Positions 1 to 7,345 are shown, numbered from the stretch's first letter. The stretch: 32,598 nucleotides of DNA from Clostridia bacterium (GCA_017462125.1 JAFTRQ010000014.1:1-32598), one strand, 5' to 3'. The notes: generated by a model from the letters alone, not told the origin. Numbers and translations: made by a program.

Positions 1-230
1 AAAAACTCTCCGACGGCTTGGCGTGATACTCTTAACGGAGTATCACGCCAGTTCTATTCGCCTGCGGCGAGTGATATTGCTACGCAGTGGTATTTGGACT
101 TCGTCCAAGTGATATTCGCTTCGCGAGTTTCAGGGCGAATAGAATATCACTGTGAGGCATAGCCGAACAATATCACTGCCCGAAGGGCAATATCACTCTT
201 TGCGTCAGCAAAGAATATCACTTGAATAAA
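1..230. repeat. Dense hairpin repeat with GTGATATT/AATATCAC units
   Basis: Non-coding DNA built from short palindromes. A perfect 13-bp stem lies at 19-31/38-50 with a 6-nt loop. It is followed by small hairpins such as TGGACTTCGTCCA, CGCTTCGCG, GCCCGAAGGGC and CTTTGCGTCAGCAAAG. These are separated by an 8-base unit found twice as GTGATATT (71-78, 109-116) and four times in the opposite sense as AATATCAC (143-150, 169-176, 189-196, 214-221). A longer arm near 52-64 pairs, with one bulge, with about 130-143, so the whole block can fold. The first 14 bases recur inverted at 379-392. It resembles dispersed palindromic repeats of clostridial genomes. No transposase is adjacent, so a non-autonomous or REP-like element is inferred. 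Confidence 0.65.
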
Positions 231-231
231 G

Positions 232-290
232 CAGAAAAGAGGGAGCTTTACGGAAATTTACTTACGCATTACCCTCTCTTCTGTTTTTAT
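232..290 (+). terminator. Candidate rho-independent terminator
   Basis: A 12-bp stem (232-243 with 272-283, one mismatch) is followed by TTTTTAT. No gene ends immediately before it in the window, so it may serve a transcript entering from the left or belong to the repeat block. Confidence 0.45.
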
Positions 291-339
291 TGCCAGTTTC
301 GCATTTGTATGACAAATGCCTCGGGCTATACCCATACCC

Positions 340-480
340 TTACTTTATTTCTCCGATAAGAACATCACCCATTTTGCTGTCGGAGAGTTTTTCGATTAAG
401 TGGCGGCAGACTCGAATCTGCCACCGAGCGTTTGCGCGAGTGTATGGGTTCTGAGTCCTGTCACTTCGACCAAATCGAGC
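340..480 (-). repeat. Dispersed-repeat-like non-coding segment
   Basis: Read on the minus strand, this stretch gives a short pseudo-peptide (GLRTHTLAQTLGG, then, after a stop and in another frame, SKNSPTAKW). I recognise this from many spurious hypothetical proteins called over repeats in clostridial genomes, but that is from memory and unverified. It contains the hairpin CAGACTCGAATCTG and, at 379-392, an inverted copy of the first 14 bases of the window. I see no real coding sequence and no complete tRNA between 290 and 606. Confidence 0.4.
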
Positions 481-606
481 GTTCATAACCAATTTGGGTT
501 ATGGGCACTTGATTTTTCTTTGCAAAAATTTTCTTTTTTAGCTTGACATAATGAATCGCCGGCAACCGCGTTTGCTATGCTTAATAACCCATCAACCGCA
601 GGTTGA

Positions 607-655
607 TTGACTTCATGTTGATTTTGTGATATAATTCTAAAAAAGTCGGAGGTGG
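607..655 (+). promoter_or_regulatory. Promoter and ribosome binding site of the methyltransferase gene
   Basis: A -35 box TTGACT (607-612), a 17-bp spacer and a perfect -10 box TATAAT (630-635) precede a strong ribosome binding site GGAGGTGG (648-655), 4 nt before the ATG. A perfect 7-bp hairpin (591-597/601-607) ends at the -35 box. Confidence 0.8.
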
Positions 656-659
656 TAAT

Positions 660-1535
660 ATGAATGTAATATGGTCAAAATACGTGCAGGGAATAAAAAC
701 CCTTTATTGCAGTCGCAAATTGCGTTTCGATGATATTTTTGCCGCCCAATACAAAAGCTTCTTTAATTTAGACGAAAGCAAACCGTTAAAGATTCTTGAA
801 ATTGGGTGCGGTCCCGGTGCATTGGCAAGTGCTCTTCACCGTTGGTATCCCAATGCCGAAATCACGGCAATAGACCGAGATTCCGAGTTTATAAAATTCG
901 CAAAAGAAAATGAATCCGGTATCTCGTTTTTAGAAGGAGATGCTACCGCACTTCCGTTTGATGATAACACCTTCGATGTTACAATTTCCAATACGGTAAG
1001 CGAACATATCGAGCCTTCAAGGTTTTATGGAGAACAATACAGGGTCTTAAAGCAAACAGGTACTTGTTTTGTTTTATCATCAAGAAAAGGAATCAATATT
1101 CGTCCGGATTGTTTTGCTTACGACGAATTCGAAAAGAGCTTTTGGGAAAAAGTAAATCAGTTTGATAATTCAATGCAGGAATATTCTGTGTGTCAATATC
1201 CGATGAGTGAATCACAGCTGCCATTGGCTATGCAGCAATATGGGTTTCAATCTGTAGCAACAGGATATGCAACGATTGATCTTACCCCCGATGATCCTAA
1301 ATACTCGGCTGAAATGGCTCATAATATGATTAACACTATTCGTTACAGTGCCATAGAATCGCTTGAAACGGTTTTAAATACAATGCCGGAACATACTTCT
1401 GTTCAAGAAATCAGCAAAATGAAAGAAATAACGAATCAAAGATTTGATTCACGAATTCGAGACTATAATTTAGGAAAAAAATACTGGGAAACAAATTTGT
1501 CTATTATTATGATGATTCGCGGAACAAAACAGTAA
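660..1535 (+). CDS. Class I SAM-dependent methyltransferase
   Basis: A 291-aa soluble protein with a class I (Rossmann-fold) methyltransferase core. Motif I, LEIGCGPGA, is at about residues 46-54. The acidic residue after strand 2 is in AITAIDRD-type sequence (ITAIDRD). The GDATALPFDDNTFDV stretch near residues 93-107 matches motifs II and III of the Methyltransf_11 type, and NTVSEHIEP follows. The C-terminal half (about 160-291) is less typical and may set substrate choice. The start is fixed by a strong ribosome binding site and promoter. The gene stands alone, between repeat DNA and a convergent broken gene. The substrate cannot be told from the sequence; small molecules, quinones or natural products are all possible. 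Confidence 0.85.
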   Translation: MNVIWSKYVQGIKTLYCSRKLRFDDIFAAQYKSFFNLDESKPLKILEIGCGPGALASALHRWYPNAEITAIDRDSEFIKFAKENESGISFLEGDATALPFDDNTFDVTISNTVSEHIEPSRFYGEQYRVLKQTGTCFVLSSRKGINIRPDCFAYDEFEKSFWEKVNQFDNSMQEYSVCQYPMSESQLPLAMQQYGFQSVATGYATIDLTPDDPKYSAEMAHNMINTIRYSAIESLETVLNTMPEHTSVQEISKMKEITNQRFDSRIRDYNLGKKYWETNLSIIMMIRGTKQ

Positions 1536-1691
1536 AATCTATTATGAATATTCCGCCACCGGCAGTGTCGGCTCCCGATGATCGGGTGTCGGTACTGTTG
1601 TTTTTTTATTTATCACACGATGGAGAAGTTCTGTATCGCCACGCGTGCCATATGAAAACAATGCGAACATTCGCTTACCTGGAGAATCGTT

Positions 1692-1766
1692 CGGGTTATT
1701 TGTTTTATTCGAGTAACCCGATTTTATAGCAAGAAATGAAAAAAGCCTCCTTGACGGAGACTTTTT
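1692..1766. terminator. Hairpins between convergent genes (bidirectional terminator)
   Basis: Two stem-loops lie between the methyltransferase and the convergent oxidoreductase remnant. One has arms CGGGTTA/TAACCCG (1692-1698/1714-1720) followed by ATTTTAT. The other, at 1740-1766, is an A-tract, AGCCTCC, a 5-nt loop, GGAGACT and a T-tract, with a single mismatch. The A/T-flanked stem could terminate transcription from both sides. A third GC-rich hairpin, CCCGATGATCGGG, just after the methyltransferase is followed at a distance by a T-run. Confidence 0.6.
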
Positions 1767-1779
1767 AGCATCACTGAAA

Positions 1780-3098
1780 TTACCTCTTATTCCGTTCAAT
1801 GACGGTTGGCTGATCATCTGTTGCGGGATTGTCAATCAGCTCGCCGTGCTCTGTGAAGCGTGAGCCGTGGCAGGGGCAATCCCAAGAGTGCTCGGCTTTG
1901 TTGTATTTGAGGGCACAGCCAAGGTGCGGACATCGGGGCGCGGCGGGCGTAAGAAGTCCGACGGTAAACTCAAAAGCATTTACTGCAAGCTGTGGTGCAG
2001 GACGGTGCGTGAGGGGTCAAATACTGCTGCATATGGATTTGGCTTGCCCTGCACAAGGTCGCAGAGAATATCTGCGGCGACCATGGCGTTTGTCATACCC
2101 CATTTGTTAAATCCCGTTGCAACAAACACGTCGGGCGTGGATTTAGAATATTACCCTATATAAGGAATATTGTCCGGCGTCATACAATCCTGCGTTGCCC
2201 ATTTGGCGACAATCTCGGCATTCTTATAGTGCTGCTTGGCGAATTTTTCAAGCTCCTGCCAACAACCGCCCTTCTTCCCCGTGCGGTGTCCGCCACCGCC
2301 GAGAAGCAGAAGATCGCCGCAGCTACGGAGGGACAAACCCGTGTCGCATTCGTCCACGTACATTCCGCTGACGTTCTGCGCACCTTTCAGCCCAATCACG
2401 TAAGAGCGGTGCTGATAGAGCTTTAAGGGGTACAGGCCGTGCTTATTGAGTATCGGAAAATGCGTTGCGACGATCAGCTTTTTGCAGGTGATCTCGCTAT
2501 GATTGATTTTTACCTTATGCGGCATTAGCTCTACTGCTTTTGTGTGCTCGTAAATAGGCAGATCTTTAGCGATCGCATACAGGAGCTTCAATGGGTGGAG
2601 CTGTGCTTGATCTTTGACGCGCACCGCACCCGCGACAGAGAAAGGAAGCTCGTGAGCATCCGAAAGCTCTGCTTTCACACCGATACGGTTCAGGGCGGTG
2701 ACTTCCCTTTCGATTTTCTTGCGGTTATTTAAAGAATAGACGTAAGAATCCCTTGTTTCATAGTCGCAATCGATATTCTCGCAGAGTCGGGCATATTCCT
2801 TGTGTGCTTTTTTTTGTGCCTCTATATAGAGCCGCGCCTTATGCTCCCCCAAGCGGCATAGCATTTTATCGTAGATCATTCCGTGCTGCAGGGTAATCTT
2901 TGCCGTGGTGTTTTTTGTGATACCTCCACATATCTCCGCCGCCTCTGCCAACAGGCAATCAACGCCTGCGTTTTTCAGCTTATAAGCGCACAAGATTCCC
3001 GCAATCCCGCCTCCAATAATCAAAACGTCGGTACTTTTGTTTTCCTTCAGTGTATCAAACCGCACGGGTAGTGCGTCCGTTTTCCAAATTGATTCCAT
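1780..3098 (-). pseudogene. Broken FAD-dependent oxidoreductase with C-terminal Rieske domain
   Basis: The first part (3098 down to 2154) encodes a DAO-family flavoprotein with the dinucleotide motif VLIIGGGIAGI near its N terminus. In frame it meets a TAA at 2151-2153, directly after NIPYIG, and then continues in the same frame with family-typical sequence (YSKSTPDVFVATGFNKWGM) to another TAA at 1980-1982. From there a shift of frame is needed to reach an intact Rieske [2Fe-2S] domain with CPHLGC and CPCHGS, ending at 1780-1782. One nonsense codon plus one frameshift make this a pseudogene unless the assembly is wrong. The start at 3098 is chosen because GGAGGA lies 5 nt upstream. Intact homologues are roughly 480-510 aa and are thought to do redox chemistry on unknown substrates. 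Confidence 0.85.
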
Positions 3099-3268
3099 AT
3101 TTATCCTCCGAGCTTTCATATGATTAGCTTTTGCCGTTTTCATATCGGCTATACAATAAGTCGGTATCTGCTTGTCGAAAAACAACATATGTCTCAGCTT
3201 GCAGCTTTTTGTATAAGTTCACGTTTCTCTCGCGTCTGAATCCGTATGTTTTTGGCTAAGGCACTGTC

Positions 3269-3297
3269 TTGACATTTCTTTTTCGCTATGTTATAAT
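3269..3297 (+). promoter_or_regulatory. Promoter of the DUF1538-PII operon
   Basis: TTGACA (3269-3274), a 17-bp spacer and TATAAT (3292-3297) form a consensus housekeeping promoter about 60 bp before the DUF1538 start. The leader (3298-3356) is A-rich and shows no obvious riboswitch. Confidence 0.85.
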
Positions 3298-3356
3298 GAA
3301 AGTGAAGAGAAAATTAAACAAACCTGCAAGTATTAAACAAACCGAAAGAGGACGAC

Positions 3357-4952
3357 ATGAAATCGAAATTTTTACAAACGGTAAAGGAGACCTTCTATTC
3401 ATCCCTGCCGCTTGCCGTGATCATCGTTATTTGCCTATGCATAGCGCCCCTGAGCTCCGCGATGGACTATTTAAAGATCATTGTGGGCTACGTTTGCGTG
3501 GTGTTTGGACAGGCGATGTTTCTGGTGGGTCTTGAAAGCAGTATTTTGCCCATTGGACGAATGGTGGGCGGTTCATTTGCGAAATACAACAAGCTTGCCT
3601 TTGTGCTGAGCTTTGGTTTCGTCTTTGGATTGCTTGCTACGGTTGCCGAGCCTGCGCTGTCTGTGCTTGCAAAGCAGATCAGCTCGATCATGCCCTTGGT
3701 CAACACCACGCTGTTTATCTGGATCACCGGCACGGGTATTGGTATTGGCGTTGCGATCGCTCTGGTGCGTATCGTAAAGAATATCAACATCAAGTGGATC
3801 TTCGCGATCCTTTATGCGCTGGTGTTTCTGCTTGTCATATTCTCTCCCGATGAGTTTATCGCCCTTGCCTTTGACGGAAGCGGCGCAACCACGGGTGACG
3901 TTTCGGTTCCCTTTATTCTTGCGTTAGGCCTTGGTATTTCCGCTACGTTTTCTAAAAACAAAACCAACGACGACTCTCTCGGCATTATAGGAATTGCTTC
4001 GGTGGGTCCCATCGTTGCGGTGCTGATCTACGGTATCATTATCAAGGCTGTAAACGGGAATTTGCCTCCCGAAAACTACTATGATATGTCGACCGAGCGG
4101 GGGCTTGGAGATATTATCCTCGGCAACATCACCGACGTTGCGTTGGCTGTCCTGCCGATCATACTCATATCCATTCCCTTCCTCCTGCTTTTGCTCAAGC
4201 TTCCGAAAAAAACCTTTGCAACCCTGATGCTCGGTGTAATCCCCGTCTATTTTGGCTTGCTCGTATTCCTCTCGGGAATCGATTTCGGATTCGGCTTTGT
4301 GGGACAGTATATCGGTCAGATGTTTTTCGAGAGCTCTCGCCCCGAGTGGTTCAAGTGGTTGCTTTTGGCGGTTGGATTTATCCTTGGCGCGGCGATTACC
4401 GTTTCCGAGCCTGCCGTGACGGTGCTTGGCGTACAGATCGAGGATCTGACCAACGGTCACATCAAAAAAATGACCATTCGCGTCACGTTGGCGCTGGGAA
4501 TCGGTGTTGCTTCCCTTTTGTCCATACTGAAGATACTGACGGAGATCAATATCCTTTGGTTCCTCGCTCCGCTTTACGCGATCTCTATTATTATGATGAT
4601 CTTTACTCCAAAGCTTTTCGTCGGTCTCGCGTTTGATTCCGGCGGAGTTACGGGCGGCGCGCTGACCTCGGCATTCCTGACGCCCCTGACGCTCAGTATT
4701 GCGGGTGCGGTGGCAGAGGCGCGCGGCGGTGAGATGTCGATACTCACCAACGGATTCGGAATCATCTCCTTCATATCCGTCACTCCCCTGATCGCCATTC
4801 AGGCGCTGGGAATCATCTACAATATCCGTCTGAAGAAGGCAGAAAAAGAGGCGGCAGAGGAATCCTTTGAGGATCTTAAGGCTCTCGTTTCGGAGCCTGC
4901 CGCGCAGCAAGAACAAAATACCAATGAAAGCGAGGAAGGCGCGAATGAGTGA
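3357..4952 (+). CDS. DUF1538 family integral membrane protein
   Basis: A 531-aa very hydrophobic protein recognisable as DUF1538, a family of presumed transporters with no settled substrate. It is an internal duplication. AEPAL (97-101) and DGSGATTGD (173-181) in the first half are echoed by SEPAV (350-354) and DSGGVTGGA (427-435) in the second, about 253 residues later in both cases. The buried acidic and Gly/Ser-rich motifs are candidates for substrate or ion sites in a pseudo-symmetric membrane fold. About residues 490-531 form a charged cytoplasmic tail rich in Glu and Gln. Its last codons overlap the start of the first PII-like gene, and a second PII-like gene follows, so regulation of transport by PII-type proteins is a reasonable inference, comparable to AmtB-GlnK or SbtA-SbtB. 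Confidence 0.85.
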   Translation: MKSKFLQTVKETFYSSLPLAVIIVICLCIAPLSSAMDYLKIIVGYVCVVFGQAMFLVGLESSILPIGRMVGGSFAKYNKLAFVLSFGFVFGLLATVAEPALSVLAKQISSIMPLVNTTLFIWITGTGIGIGVAIALVRIVKNINIKWIFAILYALVFLLVIFSPDEFIALAFDGSGATTGDVSVPFILALGLGISATFSKNKTNDDSLGIIGIASVGPIVAVLIYGIIIKAVNGNLPPENYYDMSTERGLGDIILGNITDVALAVLPIILISIPFLLLLLKLPKKTFATLMLGVIPVYFGLLVFLSGIDFGFGFVGQYIGQMFFESSRPEWFKWLLLAVGFILGAAITVSEPAVTVLGVQIEDLTNGHIKKMTIRVTLALGIGVASLLSILKILTEINILWFLAPLYAISIIMMIFTPKLFVGLAFDSGGVTGGALTSAFLTPLTLSIAGAVAEARGGEMSILTNGFGIISFISVTPLIAIQALGIIYNIRLKKAEKEAAEESFEDLKALVSEPAAQQEQNTNESEEGANE

Positions 4953-5262
4953 TAGCCAACTCATGAGTCTGCAGTATCTGGTTGTTATTGCAGAGCAAAA
5001 GAAAAAGAATAAATTCTTATCTCTCTTAGGAGATCACGGTGCTCGCGGCATTGAGGTCGTTTACGGACACGGCTCTATGAGCCCCAGCGCGCTTGCCGCC
5101 GCGTTTGGCCTTGAAGCAGAGCAAGGAAAGGTGCTGATCACCTGCCTTATCAAGAATGAAGACGCGAAAGAGCTGATAAGAATTCTGTACCACGATTATA
5201 ATTTCAACCAGCCCAACACGGGTATCGCATTCGGCATTCCGGTTGAAGGATTGGCATTTTAA
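4945..5262 (+). CDS. PII-like (GlnB family) small regulator 1
   Basis: A 105-aa protein starting at an ATG that overlaps the end of the DUF1538 gene by 8 bp, with GAGGAAGG just upstream. It has the ferredoxin-like beta-alpha-beta pattern of the PII superfamily (YLVVIAEQ, then KVLITCLIKNEDAKELIRIL, then GIAFGIPVEGLAF). Residues GHGSMSPSALAAAFGLEAEQ fill the place of the T-loop and lack the tyrosine uridylylation site of classical GlnB/GlnK. PII proteins sense ATP/ADP, 2-oxoglutarate or other small effectors and bind transporters or enzymes. Translational overlap with the membrane protein suggests that protein is its partner. The exact PII subfamily is not certain. Confidence 0.8.
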   Translation: MSDSQLMSLQYLVVIAEQKKKNKFLSLLGDHGARGIEVVYGHGSMSPSALAAAFGLEAEQGKVLITCLIKNEDAKELIRILYHDYNFNQPNTGIAFGIPVEGLAF

Positions 5263-5362
5263 GAAGAGATCAGCGTGAAGGGTACGTTCAAGTAATAGAG
5301 AAGCGATCTTTTTCACGCGTATGCTTTGCCTTGGAGCAAAATATATGATTGTTTTTGTGTTG
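5261..5362 (+). ncRNA. Candidate structured RNA element, copy A (intercistronic)
   Basis: Lies in the 138-nt gap between the two PII-like genes. Stem 1 pairs GCGTGAA (5273-5279) with TTCACGC (5312-5318); a second small hairpin has arms 5325-5329/5336-5340. A tiny reading frame, GTG plus five codons (VKGTFK) then TAA TAG (5275-5298), starts inside stem 1. A diverged copy with the same stems and the same tiny frame occurs at 5871-5980. No known riboswitch class was recognised. It could instead be a small dispersed repeat. Confidence 0.45.
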
Positions 5363-5400
5363 CCGTGGGGTTCTCGCATGGCGGCAGAATGGAGGATTTT

Positions 5401-5724
5401 ATGAAAGAATTAAAGGCTTTATATATTATTGTAAATGCAGGATTTTCCGCTGAGGTCGTAGAGATCGCGCGCTCGCTGGGATCTACGGGAGCAACCATCA
5501 TCAACGCACGAGGCTCGGTTGCAAAGCCCAAGACCATTCTCGGTATCACCATCGATACCGAAAAGGAGATCGTGCTCAGCGTTGTAGAAAAGGACGTGGC
5601 GATCAAGATCATGGAGCAAGTCAAGGAAAAGGCAGGAGTTGGAACCGCCGCGCACGGGCTTTGCTTCTTCCTCCCCGTGGAAATGTCCACACTGACCATC
5701 CATGAGCAACAGATAGAGGAATAA
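5401..5724 (+). CDS. PII-like (GlnB family) small regulator 2
   Basis: A 107-aa protein. The start at 5401 is chosen over an upstream in-frame ATG at 5326 because GGAGG (5391-5395) sits 5 nt before it and because family similarity begins at MKELKALYIIVNAG. It shows the PII-like pattern: first strand LKALYIIVN, then ATIINARGSVAK in the T-loop region, ITIDTEKEIVLSVVEKDVA, and GLCFFLPVE near the end. It differs clearly from the first PII-like protein, so the two are probably paired sensors or a heteromer and not a recent duplication. Most likely co-transcribed with the DUF1538 gene. A strong terminator follows. Confidence 0.8.
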   Translation: MKELKALYIIVNAGFSAEVVEIARSLGSTGATIINARGSVAKPKTILGITIDTEKEIVLSVVEKDVAIKIMEQVKEKAGVGTAAHGLCFFLPVEMSTLTIHEQQIEE

Positions 5725-5775
5725 TTTTCGCAAAACCACTTACTCCGTTATCTTTGTCTGATACAGCAAAAATTG

Positions 5776-5806
5776 AGGGGCGACACGCAGTCGCCCCTGT
5801 TTTTTT
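5776..5806 (+). terminator. Rho-independent terminator of the DUF1538-PII operon
   Basis: A perfect 9-bp GC-rich stem, AGGGGCGAC (5776-5784) with GTCGCCCCT (5790-5798), a 5-nt loop and then GTTTTTTTAT. Confidence 0.93.
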
Positions 5807-5870
5807 ATATCAATACAGGACTGAACGATTCATAATAAAACAGTATCCCATCGGGTATACTAAAGCAAAA

Positions 5871-5980
5871 GCATCGGAGGTTAGCGTGAAAGTTACTTCC
5901 AACTGATAGCGGAATCATCTTTTCACGGGTGAATTTTGCCTTGTGGGCAAAATTTATCGATCATTGTTTTGCTGCCGCAA
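5871..5980 (+). ncRNA. Candidate structured RNA element, copy B
   Basis: A second version of the element at 5261-5362. Stem 1 pairs CGTGAAA (5885-5891) with TTTCACG (5921-5927). The second hairpin is stronger here: a 9-bp stem at 5932-5940/5946-5954 with a 5-nt loop. The tiny reading frame is again GTG plus five codons then two stops (VKVTSN, TGA TAG, 5886-5909), here with a good ribosome binding site GGAGG (5876-5880). The sequence between the stem arms keeps the pattern TAC-TTC-AA-T-ATAG. It is followed by the remnant of a DUF421 gene. Confidence 0.45.
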
Positions 5981-6100
5981 GACGGAGAATGGCTTGAGAA
6001 TCAACTGAAGCTGCAGGGATATACGACACCGCGGGAGATCTTCCTCGGCATCTATCGAAGAGATACCGATGCCCTTTCATTATACCCTTTGCATAATTAA
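5933..6100 (+). pseudogene. C-terminal remnant of a DUF421 (YetF-like) protein
   Basis: An open frame of about 55 codons ends at TAA (6098-6100) and reads LLPQDGEWLENQLKLQGY, then TPREIFLGIYRRDTDALSL. This resembles the C-terminal cytoplasmic part of DUF421 membrane proteins, where a short helix pair is followed by a strand such as DVFLA. The membrane domain that should precede it is absent: the frame closes at TGA (5930-5932), inside copy B of the structured element. It looks like the tail of a deleted gene. Identification rests on a short match and is moderate. Confidence 0.5.
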
Positions 6101-6104
6101 AAGC

Positions 6105-6149
6105 GGTCTGTCCTTTTTGATACAACTCAAAAAGGACAGACCTTATTTT
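6105..6149. terminator. Strong bidirectional terminator
   Basis: A perfect 16-bp stem (6105-6120 with 6127-6142), a 6-nt loop and T-rich flanks on both strands. It sits at the end of the CrtC-like gene on the minus strand and ends the long AraC-linked cluster. It also follows the DUF421 remnant on the plus strand. Confidence 0.93.
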
Positions 6150-7266
6150 ACCGATTGCTTTCTCTGTATTCTTCATCCGCACAAGCCTTGCCGAAATACA
6201 TCAGCTCCCACACAGCGGGATCGCTGACCGCTTCCACTACGGCGCCGTTTTCAATCTTTTCGATGGTTGCCTCGCCCTCAAAGCGCAGGTATCCGCCGTC
6301 AAATCCGATCAGCTTCGCCATTACGCCAAGCGGCTTGGGGAGCACGTCCACAAAGCAGGTCTTGTTAATGTCACCGTGTCGGTCGTATATGATCCTGTAT
6401 TCCTCGCCCGATTCCGTAGTGTATTCGTAGATCACCTTGTTATATACGGGCTTGCCTGTTTGCTCGTCGATATATCTGCCTTCGGGCTTGAATTTCAAGG
6501 TGTGATTGGAGTTGTCACCAAGGATCTCTCCGCCCTTTGCAAGCATAAACACGTCAAAATCCTTGTATCCGTATTTCTTCTCACCCGTGATCCAAGAGGA
6601 GATGACCTTATAGTCGCCGATCTTCGCTCTGCCCCAATACCAATGGTGCATCAGCTTCAGCATCGAAATATTGCCCCAATTGTGGTCGTGATAGCCCGAG
6701 CCCTCAAGGTGGAGCGTTTTGCCGCCGTCATACGTAACGTCAGCTACCGCCTTGCCCTCGGGAATTGCGGGAAGCCATGCGAAATAATGCTCTTCATTGT
6801 CGCCGAAAAAGATACTGCCGGTCTGCGATCTCCAGGCCCTGATCGTCCCGTCGAGCGAAAGCGTTGCGCTTATCGTCTTACCCTTGAAGACTACGTCATA
6901 GTGCTTGAGGTCGCCGCTGCAGGTGCACTCGCCAACCTTTACGTTACAGATGTCCTTGGCATAATGGCTTTCCTCTATGGTTGCATAGACCTCCTCGGAG
7001 AACTTTGTGCCGTCGGGGAGGGTCAGCTCGATGGTGGCGATCGGCTTGATCGGGCCGTTTACGCTGATCGGCATCTTTGAGTAAAATATCATTACAAGAA
7101 TGGTTCCGTCGGGATAGTGAGAGTCATAGTACCACCACTCATATTCACCGCGCTTGCCTTCCACGCGTGCGCCATCCTCCCAAAGCTCGACGCGGTCGCG
7201 CCGGAGACCCATTTTCTCGTAATGCGGATCGTCGTCGGGATGTACGGATTGTCTGATTCTGCTCAT
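6148..7266 (-). CDS. CrtC-like lipocalin-fold protein (carotenoid 1,2-hydratase / Diels-Alderase superfamily)
   Basis: A 372-aa protein without signal peptide. GEYEWWYYDSHYPDG near residues 40-54 is the EWWY signature of the CrtC/AttH lipocalin-like fold, and GSGYHDHNWG near residues 191-200 is the second hallmark of the family. Members hydrate carotenoids, cyclise tocopherol precursors or catalyse pericyclic reactions; many bacterial ones have no known role. The start has GAGGA upstream. It is last in line after the AraC-controlled redox cluster, separated from the broken dehydrogenase by 93 bp that contain a possible own -10 box. No carotenoid gene is nearby, so hydration, isomerisation or ring chemistry on the cluster's unknown substrate is more likely than carotenoid work. 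Confidence 0.8.
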   Translation of the reverse strand: MSRIRQSVHPDDDPHYEKMGLRRDRVELWEDGARVEGKRGEYEWWYYDSHYPDGTILVMIFYSKMPISVNGPIKPIATIELTLPDGTKFSEEVYATIEESHYAKDICNVKVGECTCSGDLKHYDVVFKGKTISATLSLDGTIRAWRSQTGSIFFGDNEEHYFAWLPAIPEGKAVADVTYDGGKTLHLEGSGYHDHNWGNISMLKLMHHWYWGRAKIGDYKVISSWITGEKKYGYKDFDVFMLAKGGEILGDNSNHTLKFKPEGRYIDEQTGKPVYNKVIYEYTTESGEEYRIIYDRHGDINKTCFVDVLPKPLGVMAKLIGFDGGYLRFEGEATIEKIENGAVVEAVSDPAVWELMYFGKACADEEYRESNR

Positions 7267-7316
7267 ATACCTGTCCTCTTTCCTTGTTAAAAAATGATTG
7301 GAGCCTTATTAACGGT

Positions 7317-7345
7317 ATTATAGCACGCTTTTATGAACCGAATAA
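7317..7345 (-). promoter_or_regulatory. Possible internal promoter for the CrtC-like gene
   Basis: On the minus strand a TATAAT (7322-7317) lies about 50 bp before the start, but the matching -35 (TTATTC after a 17-bp spacer) is weak. It may allow separate expression of the last gene. Confidence 0.4.

Noticed and set aside
60..230. CRISPR-like array of short repeats
   Set aside because: The 8-base units are too short, change orientation, and are separated by small hairpins of unequal length, not by unique spacers.
400..480. tRNA-like sequence with TTCGAATCT-type stretch
   Set aside because: A hairpin resembling a T-arm is present, but no acceptor stem, D-arm or anticodon arm can be fitted.
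1829..2163. Small plus-strand open frames over the Rieske region
   Set aside because: They overlap the minus-strand Rieske remnant, which explains the sequence through conserved Cys-His motifs.
3924..4964. Long minus-strand open frame (346 codons) opposite the DUF1538 gene
   Set aside because: Antisense to a clear membrane protein gene with its own promoter and ribosome binding site; the product is a low-complexity charged sequence with no family pattern.
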